A stretch of 64,000 nucleotides of DNA from Bisporella sp. PMI_857 (Eukaryota; Ascomycota; Leotiomycetes; Helotiales; Helotiaceae), in assembly GCA_021307315.1 (NCBI GenBank), contig JAJSPD010000001.1:806001-870000 (forward strand). The letters run 5' to 3'. Position 1 is the stretch's first letter, and each line of letters opens with the position of its first letter. Shown piece by piece: positions 22,738-34,864 of this stretch. The translations under genes and the position numbers were made by a program. Under the pieces are notes generated by a model, which saw only the letters and a program-made list of their open reading frames with translations, was not told where the DNA came from and searched no databases.

Positions 22738-24316
22738 GAGAAATTCTCAGTGTATTGAGGCTCTATAAACAAGACCTTAATCCAGTCGAATTAAGCCGTG
22801 AAGAGCTTCGATAACGAGGGCCTCTGTAAATCAAAAGAGACTAGGAAGACTTAACAGGAGCTCTTCAATGAATAAACACCTTCATATATATAGTTGTTTT
22901 TTTTCGCCTCGTCAAATTCATTCGATCTGGTCCTTTCAAACTGAGGGGCGCGTTGACATTCTCTCCTCTTTTACCAATACCCTTTTAAGCTCAGGTAGTT
23001 CGGCAAGCTTTTGCATCGGCGCAGCGCCATGGTTATCTTATGGCAATGGAGCCGAAAGCACATGAATGCCTCAGAGGAAATTGCTTCCTGCATTATTTTT
23101 TTAAGTCTAGCCTGATGTTCACTTTAGAAACAGAACAGAGGAGCCAGTTTGTTGTGGTCCCAAACCGCCGTTGATCGGAGCCTTTTTTTTCACGTTCACC
23201 TGTACTTAACAAGATGTTTCCAGGGTGCTCTGCGAACAGCCGCTGTCAAGGCGCAGGTGGCTACAAATTCGGCTACAAGTGTTTGGCTAAATTTGGGGTA
23301 ACCCTGGCATAGCCATCCTGTCCAGCCTGAAGTGTAAGCTCACTCTCAGTGGATCATAGCAATGGAAGAGACTCAATTATAAGAATTATTATGTTAAAAG
23401 TGGACAGCCTTTTATCAACTCTCCCAACAAAGGCCATAAGTCAATGAATGGCTGATTGATCATTCCTGTCTACCGTATGAAGTTTTAATGCATGAATAGT
23501 ATTCAATGTAAATTGGGTTGTGTCTGATGCCTTGAGTTATTGTGACACTTTCTCGACATTTTGATCATCAAGCACTGCCTCGCTATTTACGACGCATTCA
23601 CTTTCCAAACTTACGCTAAGTAAGCCACCCCGTGAGACTATATGTGGTTAGTGGCCCAAGAAGTCTACCATTTGCAAAAACATTTGGTCACGCTCCAGCG
23701 GACTCCGTGTTACACAGGCCTGAATTAACCAATGATATAATGTAGAGGTGCTTACTTGCATAAATATCCCAAGTTAGTGAGAGCAGTGATTAGGGCTTTT
23801 AGTGCTAAAGCTTTCCATAAAAAACATAGGGCATACCTCTCTTCACATATTCGGCTTGAGTTCTGTTATGTTTGACGCATTTAGTTGACATAAATTTTCT
23901 TGGTTGGATATCTTTCACATAAACGAGGAACTGTATAGTATTGAACCTCACATACCGAGTGTGGGGGTTTAGTCATTTCAACACATCCATAATGATCATG
24001 CATATTGAAGTGGCTTCGCGACTGGACAGAGATTAAGAGCTAGCGCTATTCCGGTGAGGAATTCAGGCAACCTTTACCTTCAGGACCAGCCGCAACAACC
24101 TCAATCTACAGCGAATCAGTTTCCGTGACCATGACAGCCTCATGTTTGTTTGCCTTTTCTATGTTGCCCGACTCGGTATGAAAGTAAGAAGCTTTTTTCC
24201 CGCCATAACTCTGTACTTGCTTTGATTTTTTTTTGATCTGATCGAGGTTTGTGTCATGATTCTGATGATGGAGAGTCCAACTTAATTAATACCAAATTTG
24301 GCATCACCTAAAATTC
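22738..24316. other. Intergenic
   Basis: About 1.6 kb of AT-rich sequence between the AsaB-like gene and TM-family copy 3, both on the plus strand. The small open frames inside show no family features. I see no repeat or RNA gene. Confidence 0.45.
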
Positions 24317-26440
24317 ATGGAGACCGCTCATTCTTCAAATCTGGAGCTTCAGGACTTGAATCGTGACGTAGAACACCTGGGACCTATAGTAAAAAAAAGA
24401 AGGGCCTGGTTCTCAGCAGTTTGGAACAGGGTTCGTATATCTTTATTTCTTTGACACGACTCTGTCATTAAGAACACATTCTATAGGGTCGGCACGAAGG
24501 TAAACTTCAAATTGACATTGCTGTACTGGATGGTGGAGCTGTCGCTCCGAGTTGGGGAGGTTTCCCAACCGTTTTCCTTAATCTAGCGAAACGTAAGTTA
24601 TCAAGAGATCTAACGCAAAAGCGGCTATTGCTTAAACCCAAAGCAGAGATCACTACAACCTCTCTACAGAACACCAGCACACGTACCTCGTTAATTTCAG
24701 AACCAGCACAAGGATTTATGAATATAATTACCAAAGAAGAAAGTTGCTACTCCGAAAGTCTTGGAACTGCTTGTCAGTGGTATATACTATTTCTTGAGGC
24801 CAAAATCAGACAAGCTTGGGTGCCTTTGTTCAGGGATATCTTACTTAATATCGATACCAAGTCGCAAAGCCCAAGTTATGACGATATGGGCATTATCTTT
24901 CAACTCTTGACGGATGTTGTGTTAGCAATGCGTCAAAAAGAGTGCGCACTGACCGACATCGTTGACCCTCTTTACAACAATAAACGGCTGCAGGAAACGG
25001 ACGAGGATAGAACACATGCACACCAACGTACGTTATCGGCCTTCACTTTATCTACGTTTGTCACCTTTTTGAGAGATTCATGAGACGCGGAACTATCTCA
25101 GAGGCATTTGCGTGACCTAAGTTATTCTTTAAAACATAATCTCTTCATACTCTAGAATTAAACACTAACTTTCAATGTCTAATCAGTTGTCTTTGTCGTT
25201 GTTAGCTGGATATGTAAGTCGAGTTCTCTGAGCCTTGCCGTGCTGTGACTAAAGTTGTCGGTCAATGTAGGCCTATTTTACCATGCCGCCCAAGATCCGC
25301 AATCAAGTCAATTGCGAATACTAAATCCAGATGAGATACAACAGTCAGAATCAGCGAATAATAATAGACGAAAACATCGATCTAAATCTAAGATTTTCAC
25401 CAACGACAAGCAGGATATTGCCAACACTAACGATGTGATGTTTGCTAATTTCCTGAAGGGTTTTGGAAAAATCATGCCAAAGCGTAATACAAGCTTCGAA
25501 GAAGTTGCTCCAACAAGACCACCAAAGCGCGACACGATAGACCCGTCGTTGATACGGTTTACGATTCTGACCAATGCTGTTTCCCTTCAAATTGAATGGG
25601 TTGACTGCTTGAGCCTGCACTTAGAACTGGACACCCAAGCCAAAACTTTGAAACTTTTTCGTTACCCATCGTTCTGCCTCCTCATGTCCTGCACTTCTTC
25701 TCAACAGCGTTCTCCTCTATCACAGTATGAACAATCGAGATACATTGATGTATATCCTCCTTTACTGACGTTTGGACATATAGAATCTTCCACGACTCGG
25801 CCATGTACGAACCCTCCCAAACAAGATCTGACCACACAAAATCTGATCACGCTTCAGAATATTTTAAAGAAGTTCTTCTAACTTATCGCCTACTCTTTGG
25901 TCAAAAGCCGAGGGATTCCATCATATTCACACAACTATACCAAAAAGAGTGGTCACGATTGCCATCGTTTTCTTGCCACCCCGACCCGCTGCTTCCACGG
26001 CTGTGTGGGCAATTATGGAACACGGATGAAGTACGTGCAATATATGACGAGATCGAAGCAGACGATGCTTTACACCAATACAGTTCTCAAGCAGACTTCC
26101 CGTTCCTGGGGAGGAGCCTGCTAGCACTACAAGAGTATGTAGAAGGGCATGAACCAAGGACCTTTAAGGAACTTTGGCATGATGGGAGAAATACAGAGAG
26201 GTGGTGGGAATCCTGGGTAAGGGCTTTCCGGCTCTCTAATATTCTTCTGTTGGTCTGACTCCGCGTAATAGACCGCGATAGTTATTGGGGCTTTGGGGTT
26301 GTTTTTGACGTTCATTCTCATGTTGATACAGGTAAGAGAACCACGATCATACCTGGGTCATACTGACACTTTGCAAGGTTGTCTTGCAGTTCTATCAAGT
26401 GGATCTTGCCAAGCAGCAACTTGCCCAAGGAAATGGATGA
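24317..26440 (+). CDS. FRYPSFC-family protein with C-terminal membrane segment, copy 3
   Basis: Seven exons: 24317-24430, 24487-25027, 25187-25213 (27 nt), 25271-25724, 25784-26216, 26272-26331, 26378-26440; 1692 nt, 563 residues. It starts METAHSSNLELQDLNRDVEH. Shared landmarks with copy 1 in the same order: ACQWYILFLEAK; HQLVFVVVSWI (matching NQIVFAAWGWL); IEWVDCLSLHLELDTQAKTLKLFRYPSFC near 335-363; LLTYRLLFGQ; IYDEIEADDA; DFPFLGRSLLALQEYV; then RWWESW and the hydrophobic helix AIVIGALGLFLTFILMLIQVVLQFY (about 524-548) with a short tail ending QQLAQGNG. An extra intron interrupts the membrane segment; the copy 2 pseudogene keeps a GT at the same site. Function unknown; a single-pass, C-terminally anchored membrane protein is the simplest reading. 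Confidence 0.75.
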
Positions 26441-27672
26441 AACGCAAACAGAATAGTTAGGGCACGGTTCAATAAATGATTATTTAATCTGGCTCTCAGG
26501 ACACAGATTGGATATGCCAGACCAGCTTGATATACGGTTGTTGGTAAAAGCACAATCGGCCTGGGATGCCCCACACCGATTGCAGGACATACCAGCAAGG
26601 TAAACATCAGAGGGACAAGGGGCTTTGACAGAGAATGGTCAGAAGACCATGAGCCTGGCACAGCGAAATATTTGTCTGGTATATCTGCTTATAGAATCTA
26701 AGGCATAGAAACATGAATTATCCTGACTTAGTTCTTAGAGGATGCATTTGATTATTTACATCAGGCTAACCGAGCCCCTGAGTGGATCAGACCCACTTTG
26801 TTGGCTCTCAAGGATGCCCATTAACTGGTTAACTCAAACAAGTCAAGTACTCTGTATTATAAAAAACCTAAATCTCTCGATCATGGCCGATGCTTAATGG
26901 GGAGTCCTTTTATCCTGCACCATGAAAATGAATGTGGCCATGTTCTGAGGTAGAGCAAAAAAAACACAATTGGTCTAAGCAAAAGCAATATTCGAGCTTT
27001 AGAGTAATTGATAAAGTCAAGGACAATTGAAGGCATCCTAAATTTAGTTCCGAAGGCAAAGTATAAAACTTGGGCAGTAGTATGAGCTGCTATCGATCCG
27101 AAATATCTGCCCGGGTACCCAATGCAGAAGAAATGTTCGGCCATCGGATAAGGGGACATATTTTTAAAAAACCTGTCATACATGTGGTTCTCCCATTCTG
27201 ATGCGCCCTCTGCAATCTTCACTTCGGGGCCTCTTAAATGATGGCTATCCAACTACCTGAGCAATTTTCAACGTGGACCAAGTCTCGTGCGATCATCGCG
27301 GCAACATTGTGCCCATAAACGCGATTGGTAGTCTATTAGTACTTCATCGATCACCATATACGATAATTTCGAGGATCGTGGACCGATGGCACATGGCATA
27401 TAGGCAATTACTTATGGCTAGGCTTTTTTGCGGAAAGCTCAGGAAGATCAAAAAGTGCGCAAAGTATCCTGGGTGCTACATCTTGGTTTAGTATTCGTCC
27501 AATGGCGCCCCGGAAATGCCACGAGTCAATCTCTTGTCTAGACTGGAAGATAGAGACGTATACATTCAATATATCTTCTCATACTGATGGTGCTAAATGT
27601 CTGACGGCTCATAGGTTATGTTGATCCTACTAAGAGGTCCCAATTTCAGGCAGTAATTGCTACAAGAATCTG
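26441..27672. other. Intergenic with an ATG-less open frame
   Basis: About 1.2 kb. A minus-strand open frame at 26881-27252 (123 codons, beginning at TTG, with MYDRFFKNMSPYPMAEHF and a hydrophobic end) has no upstream ATG and no recognised family. It could be a relic exon or chance. Confidence 0.35.
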
Positions 27673-27993
27673 TTACGGTGCTCTGGCCAGGGCATAATTG
27701 AAGCCTTTCATGGCAGTGAAACCTCGATGGACTTGTACAAGTGTTAGATTTGCAAGTTTTCCGCTACCTGGGACTCGGCATCTCAGGCGTAGAGCAACCG
27801 CATTTGACCATTTGCCAGGACACAGGAAGGACGAGGTACACCCATCCATCCCAGCATTACCACACGGCATTGGAACCAGACATAACTGTCTCAGGGTGAA
27901 TGGACTAGGCTTGTCATGACACTGCTGTTGCATACTTATCGAGACAAACAAGGTGAAAGCGGTAAAAAATGAGCAACCTCCGACACATTTCAT
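27673..27993 (-). CDS. Candidate small secreted cysteine-rich protein
   Basis: Single ATG-initiated frame of 106 residues. The N-terminus MKCVGGCSFFTAFTLFVSIS looks like a signal peptide with cleavage near residue 22-24. The remaining chain has six cysteines, at about residues 25, 38, 44, 52, 58 and 72, an even number that suggests three disulfides, and ends with VQVHRGFTAMKGFNYALA. Size, signal peptide and cysteine content fit a fungal small secreted protein or candidate effector. I recognise no named family. It is isolated in gene-poor DNA about 1.2 kb beyond the NLR island. Introns could extend it; an opposing open frame at 27698-27919 is the less likely reading. Confidence 0.45.
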   Translation of the reverse strand: MKCVGGCSFFTAFTLFVSISMQQQCHDKPSPFTLRQLCLVPMPCGNAGMDGCTSSFLCPGKWSNAVALRLRCRVPGSGKLANLTLVQVHRGFTAMKGFNYALARAP

Positions 27994-30561
27994 TTTGAGA
28001 TGACAGACTTAATGGAGTTTGACCATTAACACGTCTCCGACAAAGTGTAGTATCCTAAATTCCAGCAATAGCCAATTCACCAAGCCAGTTTTGTGAAACT
28101 GTCAAGTTATATGTTGCTGCTGGAGGAGAGTCTCATCTACTCAGATAGTCTATAGGTACTCTAAAGCGATTACTGCTGCACTTCGACGAACGCTATTAGT
28201 ACCTCGAATCGAGTGTGTCAAGCCTTGAGAGTATGTTTCCTTTTTTTTTTGGTTGGAACCAAGTCAGGGGCAAAACAATTTGGAATACGCTGCCATAGTT
28301 ATGGACAAACCTGAGAACTAACGGCTCATCTCATGCCGCCTTGCGGATATCTGTCTGAGATGTTTTAATTTTCTGACATGCGATTTGCACGTTTCGGCCA
28401 TGAGCGTCGCGCGGAGTTTTGGGGTTCTTGTGATCTCCTATTCAAGCACATAAAGACGACGATCTCTCAGCCGGCTCCTTGGAAGACTATGGTTGGGTCC
28501 AAGCAGCTGATTTGAGCTCCGCAAAACCCAGCTGGGATATGCTGACTTCTCTGTAGCCCAAGCTCACCGCTTCACCAGCGCTGCCCATCCCCCTTCCCTG
28601 GTATCAAGCCCGTAGGTTGTCCAAATTCTAAATCCTGTTGGGTCATGAGGGGATGCCAATTTTCCCCGCATGACGATATAAGCTTCACTTTGAAACTTCC
28701 CCGGAGCGTGAGGTTGGTTTGTGATACTCTGAAAGAAGCATAGGAGTATCGCAGCTTTTATTTATATAAAAAGCTATGTTTTATGAGTTGATCTTTCGAT
28801 ATATGCCAAGAATGAAGTGTATCTCCCATACGACAATCATCATCATTGGCGTCATTTGCTTACACCCGCGCCCTTCTCAGGATTGGGAGGTTGCCTCCCG
28901 TGACAAGGATGATGATATTGCGTAAGAAAAGGGTAAATCCATCCAGGAGAGGTGGGATCAGAGGAAGCAATGAGTACATCCCAGCCACGACATTGTGAGC
29001 GTTGACTCGAAGGATTGCTCTAAAGCAAGTCGAGCAGTTGCGAATACAGCAACCTGAATGGCTCAATACCCGACTACTGCAAGTTGTTTTTAATTCCTAA
29101 TCCATAGATGGGATGTTCCACCTCTTTGCATTTGCTTGTCCTTCTCCGCATACACACACTATCGGATAGAACGGCCGAAACGAGTGTTCAGTCCCATATA
29201 AATGCCCAGTGTTCTCCCGGCAGCGCACCCTTCCAGTGTCCTTTCAAGGAACCAAAGGTGGGTAGCAGGACCGAATAGGTATCAGTTGTACTTGTAAAGA
29301 TTTACTTGCAGCATCTGAGATTTACGTCTATTCACAGCTACTAACTCCATGTGTCAACCACATCTTTCCAAAAGCAGATTCAGCAAATTATGATACACAC
29401 TCGCAGATTACTTCCCGTCCCTCGAGAGATTAGAGGTGAGGCCCGTTGGATGCGCTGTGCCGCCAAAATGTGAAGCAGTTGGGTAATCCTGAAGACGATC
29501 GTTTAAGCTGGGAGGTGTTTGAGCTTCAAATAATTGGTGGTGGTTGGGTGGTGTGGAGAGACAATGCAAACAGGCGGGTGGCTTTTGCTTATGTCGATCA
29601 CCATGCAAGTGACATCACCCCTACTTTTGACTGACAGTGAGGATGTTACAGTGCCGTTGCCGAGTAAGCAGGCCCCTGTTCGCTTTCGAGAAAAACAAAG
29701 GAACGCATCCTTGAAGACTGACGCTTGCTACAATAATACCTGAGTGAGATGATCGCAATCACCAGGAATTGACAAACGTTGGAGGAATGTGCAGGCCCGC
29801 TAATGACGAGGAACAGGAAGAAGACGCTCTGACAATGACACACCATGTTCATTTGACTCAGTACCGGACGACAAGAGCAACGGTAAGCGTCTTTGGTTGT
29901 TCCTCTTGAAAATACTGTAGTTGTATAGTGATGGCCCATTTTCTTAAAATAGTCTAGCCTCCCCATCCAACCAAAGATATTTGAATAATTATAACTCTCT
30001 GTCGCTTGACCAACATACCTTTTCACCAAGTCTTACCATACAAGAAACATAACCGAACGCATAGCCTTGGATGATCATCCAGCATAACAAATACTAGCAC
30101 AGGAGCCAAAATATCTTGGGCAGAATTTACCTCATCCTGACCAACCATACAACGGCCCTTGCGTTTTGAAGATTCAGGGAACATCTCCTTTGTGCATTAA
30201 GGGATCTGCAAGTGGTATACCCTTGAAAAAAAAAAAAACACCCCCAACGAGCACGCCTGTCACTGTTGTGGCACACCTCGCAGACGAGCCTAAGAAACCC
30301 ACGGGTCCACCCCATTTTACCATCACACCTCATACTTTTTCGCCGCGGCTGCACACCTTAACCTACATAGCGGCACCTCCACTACAGCAACCATCCTGCC
30401 AACTCCATTTCGATGCGCCGCTCCCACGGTGTTGAGCCTCCCCTCGAGAAAAACACCTTCTCGTCCTCATACCAGTGTTGGTATATCGTATCTCCACGTC
30501 GAGACGAGTATTGGTAGACGCAACTGTATTGTCAAGCATTGAAGCAAGCATAGAAGAGAGG
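27994..30561. other. Intergenic, gene-poor
   Basis: About 2.5 kb upstream of the coiled-coil protein gene. Several short open frames (for example minus 28860-29066 and 29646-30029) show no family features or splice partners and are probably chance. A C/T-rich, CACA-rich stretch around 30240-30470 is likely the promoter and 5' UTR of the next gene. Confidence 0.45.
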
Positions 30562-31080
30562 ATGGCATCCCTACCCGCCGCGCCAAACATCGGGGAGCCA
30601 GGAGAAATCTCCGCAAGTACAACAACCAACTCCTCGTCGTCGTCCAGCATCAATGGTGACGATCAACGGGGCCGTCATGCAACACGACCCCGTCTGGGTA
30701 CACGAAAGTCAAGTGGGACCATCATTGTTCCGCGAGAACACCCGCGAGTAGAACTCAAGGAAGGGGATGAAACATTCGACGAGGACGATGCACGAGCGAT
30801 GAGTCCTCGACGAAGCAGTCAGGATCTCGAAAAGATGAGCCAGGATGCTAGACAGCAGCTGAATGAGTGAGCCCCTTGTATCTGTCCCTCATGATTGCCG
30901 CTAATACTATGTAGACATGCGAAAGTTCTTCAAAAGTCACTGTTGGAGATCTTCAACAGGATCGAGGCGGTTAAGGAGGAGCATGATAAGCTCGATAACA
31001 ATAACAAGTTTTTGCAGAAGTATATTGGGGATCTCATGTCGACATCGAAAATCACGTCGACGACTGGAAGGAAGAAATAG
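30562..31080 (+). CDS. SCOC/Slo1-like short coiled-coil protein
   Basis: Two exons, 30562-30866 and 30915-31080, joined across a 48 bp intron with a GCTAATA branch-like site; 156 residues. The first ~100 residues are disordered and Ser-rich (TTTNSSSSSSINGDD). The C-terminal ~55 residues, from KVLQKSLLEIFNRIEAVKEE through LDNNNKFLQKYIGDLMSTSK, match the SCOCO domain of human SCOC and yeast Slo1. These are small coiled-coil proteins that bind Arf-like GTPases at the Golgi and endosomes. The start is the first ATG in frame (MASLPAAPNIG); the frame is open further upstream but without an ATG. Assignment rests on the C-terminal domain. Confidence 0.85.
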
Positions 31081-31694
31081 ACGGGTGTGTTAATTATGTA
31101 CAATATGGGTTATCTTAGATACCACGGATCGCTGGTATCACGAACGGAGTGGGCATTGCAGAGGCGTAGTATCTGGTTTTTGGGGAGGCACAGCGGCGGC
31201 GTTTTGAAATTATTTAACGCCTCATACCCATGAACAGCAAAAGCTTAAGAAAGAGCTTTAGTCATTTAGACATGTATTATAGAAGGAATGAAAACATCAT
31301 AAGACATGAATCCTGTCTCCTGTCGTTTATACTGTCTTCCGCATCTGAGAGCTCTTATATGTATTTACACCTGGTTCAAAGAATGCTTCCTGAAGAGACG
31401 CGTGAAGCAGCGGCTCTAATCGCCCTCATTATCAGTAATCTTCAAGCCTGTGAAACTTAAATGCGCCATAGCTTGGAGCACATTTGAGGTATTATTGACT
31501 GACCTTGGCTCGTCTTCTGCATCGATAGCCTAGTCGAATGGTCAGTACGGCTCGAAGCTAGTACTTGCCCCTCACCTTGGAAGCTGCTGTTGCAGTTCTC
31601 TGTCTCTTGTTTCCGCTCAATCTGTTGAAGGGCTTTCCTGTAGCAGCGTTTTAGTGTCAGAACAACATGAGTATCAAATACTCTATGAAACATT
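31081..31694. other. Convergent intergenic region
   Basis: About 610 bp between the ends of the coiled-coil gene (plus) and the uncharacterised gene (minus). Open frames at 31230-31460 (plus) and 31457-31693 (minus) lie here; the latter sits just past the stop of the minus gene and is probably 3' UTR. Confidence 0.35.
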
Positions 31695-33078
31695 CTATGC
31701 TGCTGACGTACTATTGGCTTCTAGATGTATCCTCTCGGGAGTTCTACTAGATTTCGACGGCCCAGCTTGCTTTGCACCAACAGTGTGCTCGCTTTGGGCT
31801 GTATAGCTTCCCAAATTTGTATCTCCAGTATTGAGAGGCTTCATTCCTAGCCGAAAACTACTAGTGATGAATGATTAGTACTAATAAAATTGCTGGAATA
31901 GAAGTCAATGAGAGGTACCATGACCTCTGGGAGATCCGAGCAAGCATTATGATGTCGCCGTTTCACAGTATCATTGCTAGTTGCCATAAGGAGGCAAGAG
32001 AGATATAATGAATATAGAGCTTACTCAGGTGCTGATGCCTCGGAATTTTGGTAAACAGGTGCAAGACCTTCCTTACTTTGCTTTCGGGAATGGAAGAAGT
32101 TGCCGGAGAAGCCCTCATCAACTTTCTTCTTCTGAGGTGAGGTATGGTATTTGATGTACGGTGAAAATGCTAAAGGATGCCGCCACATTGCGGCATTTGG
32201 CCAAGCAAGACCAGCAGCTTCAAGCACATCTAACGGAGCATGTTGAAAAGAGAAGGAAACTATATTCTTCACTCTTGCGAAGGTGATGGGTGGCTCACTT
32301 CCCTGAAATCCTTCAGAGATGACAATCTTGATACGGCCCTACACATTGTTAGCTCGAATGGAACGTAGTTTCAATCAACCACTCCCCGTAGTCTCTTGAC
32401 AGGGACATAGTTACCATGTCATCTGCAGCGCTCCAATAGCCTAATGGATTCGACTATAGTCAGTGTCATTCAGGCCAGAAAGGTTCCATCTGTTGCAAAT
32501 ACTCAAATGATGGATTGCAGGAATTACAAACTCACTCTGAGACAAGATTTCCTTATGGAATGCCGGGAATTGTAACTTTTCATTGTTACCATATTTGTCC
32601 AAATCGATGCCAGTATTGATAACCAAGGGGAAAGCAGCATTATCGGCGAAAGTGCAAACGCCAGTGAGTCTACCATCAACGAAAAGACGAGCTTCAAACA
32701 TTATAGCTTCAGATTTCTGATTGAGCTGCTCAAAATAAGGACTCGCCGCTGGTGTATCCCATGCATGGATAGAGATACGGAAAAAGGTGCCAGCTTCTAG
32801 GCCAGGGATGAAACCTAGAGCCACATAAAAAACGAACAAATGTGTATAAGAGATTTTGGATGACTTACTTGTAACTACTGGAAGTAAATGATGTGGGCCA
32901 TGAGCATTTGGAGAGTCTGGCCCTTTAGTTCGGGGTTCTTTATACTACAATACATCCTGCACAAGGACAAATACTGACCAGGGTCTGGAGCGACTTGACA
33001 TGCTGTTTTGAATTCTTGAAGAGGTGCTATGCAATCCTTGTCCCGGAACACAAGCACGTCCCAGTTTTCGAACCGCAT
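31695..33078 (-). CDS. Conserved fungal protein of unknown function (MRFENWDV family)
   Basis: Six exons on the minus strand: 33078-32979, 32922-32869, 32814-32536, 32440-32415 (26 nt), 32338-32025, 31860-31695; 939 nt, 312 residues, phases consistent. It starts MRFENWDVLVFRDKDC and continues PLQEFKTACQVAPDP, SFIPGLEAGTFFRISIHAWD, EAIMFEARLFVDGRL, LQFPAFHKEILSQ, YWSAADDMGRIKIVISEGF, VKNIVSFSFQHAPLDVLE and LAWPNAAMWRHP. I recognise this arrangement as a protein widely conserved in filamentous ascomycetes but have no function for it. The C-terminal ~90 residues are polar and probably disordered. A different last exon is possible; the stop used here ends the chain at NSTSAA. Confidence 0.75.
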
Positions 33079-33822
33079 GATGGTGGTTTGAGATTGACAT
33101 CCGAGGTTTGTAATTGTTGCTGAGAGTTGATGATCATGTCTTCAGCATTTGCGCATTGCTGGCAAGAGCAATTCAGCGTTATTCCAGATATGGTAATGCT
33201 CGGTCTATGGCGATGGACTGAAATAGCAGTGACCGGATAGAAAGTATGCTTGGATGTCAAAGGCAAGAACGTCCTACGATTAGAAGCATACTTTTGTTGG
33301 AAGAAGAACGACCTTAATGATACATACCGCATACATCTATCTCCGCGATATTTTTACTATCCTTATTAAACTTGAGATTAGCAAAATTGTAATTTGTTTT
33401 CAGTACCTGATCTTAATACCATAGAGCATCACCCCCCTGAGTCTGGTTTTTAAGTTCGAGATGCATTGATATGTATACTCAATAACATAGAATTTGATGT
33501 GCATCGCTAGTAGCGAACTGAGAAACTTCTCTTGCAACATTAGATTAGCAGCTAGTGCAACAGTTAATCTATAGGTATAGTCAACATAAATGATCCACAG
33601 ATACACCTAATCTCGAAGTCGCTACATAGTAATATTGCTACAATGCTAGGTCAAATTCAGTAGGCATAGTGCGAATCACGTCTACCTGGTAAGAACCTTC
33701 GAGAACTTCTTCAAATTCGGATCAATATGAAGTATCAACAGTAGATGATAGAATGATCTCGTAAAGAAACTCTCTCCAAATTGTTTCATTCTTGTATATA
33801 CATGCCTGCCAGAAGTTCAGGT
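33079..33822. other. Intergenic
   Basis: About 740 bp, AT-rich, upstream of the MRFENWDV-family gene and downstream of NDUFB8, both on the minus strand. It contains the promoter of the former. I see no gene. Confidence 0.45.
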
Positions 33823-34486
33823 TCATTCATCACCAGGAGCCCGAGCCTACAATATTATCAGTTAAGCCCAGTCTTTGGATTGAGTTTGACGTACCCGGGT
33901 TGCAAGAGGGCCACCTAGCTCCCGTTCAAGACCACTTTCAAATTCCCTTGGTGCTGATGGTCTGTCTGGATATGTGATTGCTACAACTCCGCACAGAGCC
34001 AATGTTGCTAAGATGAAGGCTCCTACTTGCAAAGCTCCCTTTCCTGGCTTAATCCATGTGTACTCCTCCGGCGAAAACATTCCCAAGATATCATTATCCT
34101 CATGAACAGGCTCGCCATAGTTTCGGCGCTCCTGCTTATCCCACCAGTCGCCGTGAGGGTCCCGGAATTGGCGCTTAACACGAGGAGGGTTGATATAGCC
34201 GCCATTCTATACTTGATATCAGTTTTAATCGCCACCTCGGGAGCCTCTCAGATATACTCACCTGGCCAGGATCCTCAGCCTCAGTCTTTCACACTACCAT
34301 GTCAGCGTACTCTCGAGAATGTCCAATATCGAACGGGCATAGAGGAGTAGTTTTGCTAACCAGTTTAGGATAATCTGATTGCCATGTCGGTACAGGCCTA
34401 GCATGAAGAAAACGCCTCTGAGCAAGAACAGCTCGTCCAACCACCGTCTGAATCTGGCGCGCAGAGGCTATTTGCCTAGGAATCAT
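33823..34486 (-). CDS. Mitochondrial complex I subunit NDUFB8 (ASHI)
   Basis: Four exons: 34486-34361, 34285-34262 (24 nt), 34206-33895, 33846-33823; 486 nt, 161 residues. The N-terminus MIPRQIASARQIQTVVGRAV is basic and hydroxylated-residue rich, as in a mitochondrial presequence. Next come DYPKL, then the family block NGGYINPPRVKRQFRDPHGD with WWDKQERRNYGEPVHEDNDI, FSPEEYTWIKPGKG, a single membrane helix (about residues 108-130, VGAFILATLALCGVVAIT) and YPDRPSAPREFESGLERELG. This is the accessory NDUFB8 subunit of NADH:ubiquinone oxidoreductase in the inner membrane. It is transcribed divergently from SWR1 across 378 bp. Confidence 0.9.
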
Positions 34487-34864
34487 CTATAGCCGCAGTC
34501 AGAGTGAGTTCGTGACTGATAGAGGTTGAGTGAAGTACCTTGGGGGTGTATCTACTGTCAATTGTTCATAACTCGAAGTATGGTCCTCATTGACATCGCC
34601 CTCGCAGTCAATCGACGTTAATACGAACTAGCCGGATAGGGTTTAGACTACTGTGACCCATGTCACTTTTCAGAATCGCGACTAATCAAAATTGTTGTCA
34701 ACCAGTCCAAATCGCACATTTTCACCAACAGCGGCCGTAGAATTGGTCTGGCAATGCGCAAACTTCGGTCAGGGAGTATTTGAAGCCGTATGCATAATCT
34801 GCAGGCACTACTATTCTGCCAGGTTGAAATCTGATGAAGTTCACGATAGGCTCTTTCTAAAGCC
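34487..34864. promoter_or_regulatory. Shared divergent promoter region of NDUFB8 and SWR1
   Basis: 378 bp separate the start codons of NDUFB8 (minus) and SWR1 (plus), so both promoters and 5' UTRs must lie here. I cannot point to specific factor sites with confidence. Confidence 0.5.

Noticed and set aside
3442..26440. A secondary-metabolite biosynthetic cluster, suggested by the AsaB-like genes
   Set aside because: No polyketide synthase, NRPS, terpene cyclase, P450 or dedicated transporter is present in the region.
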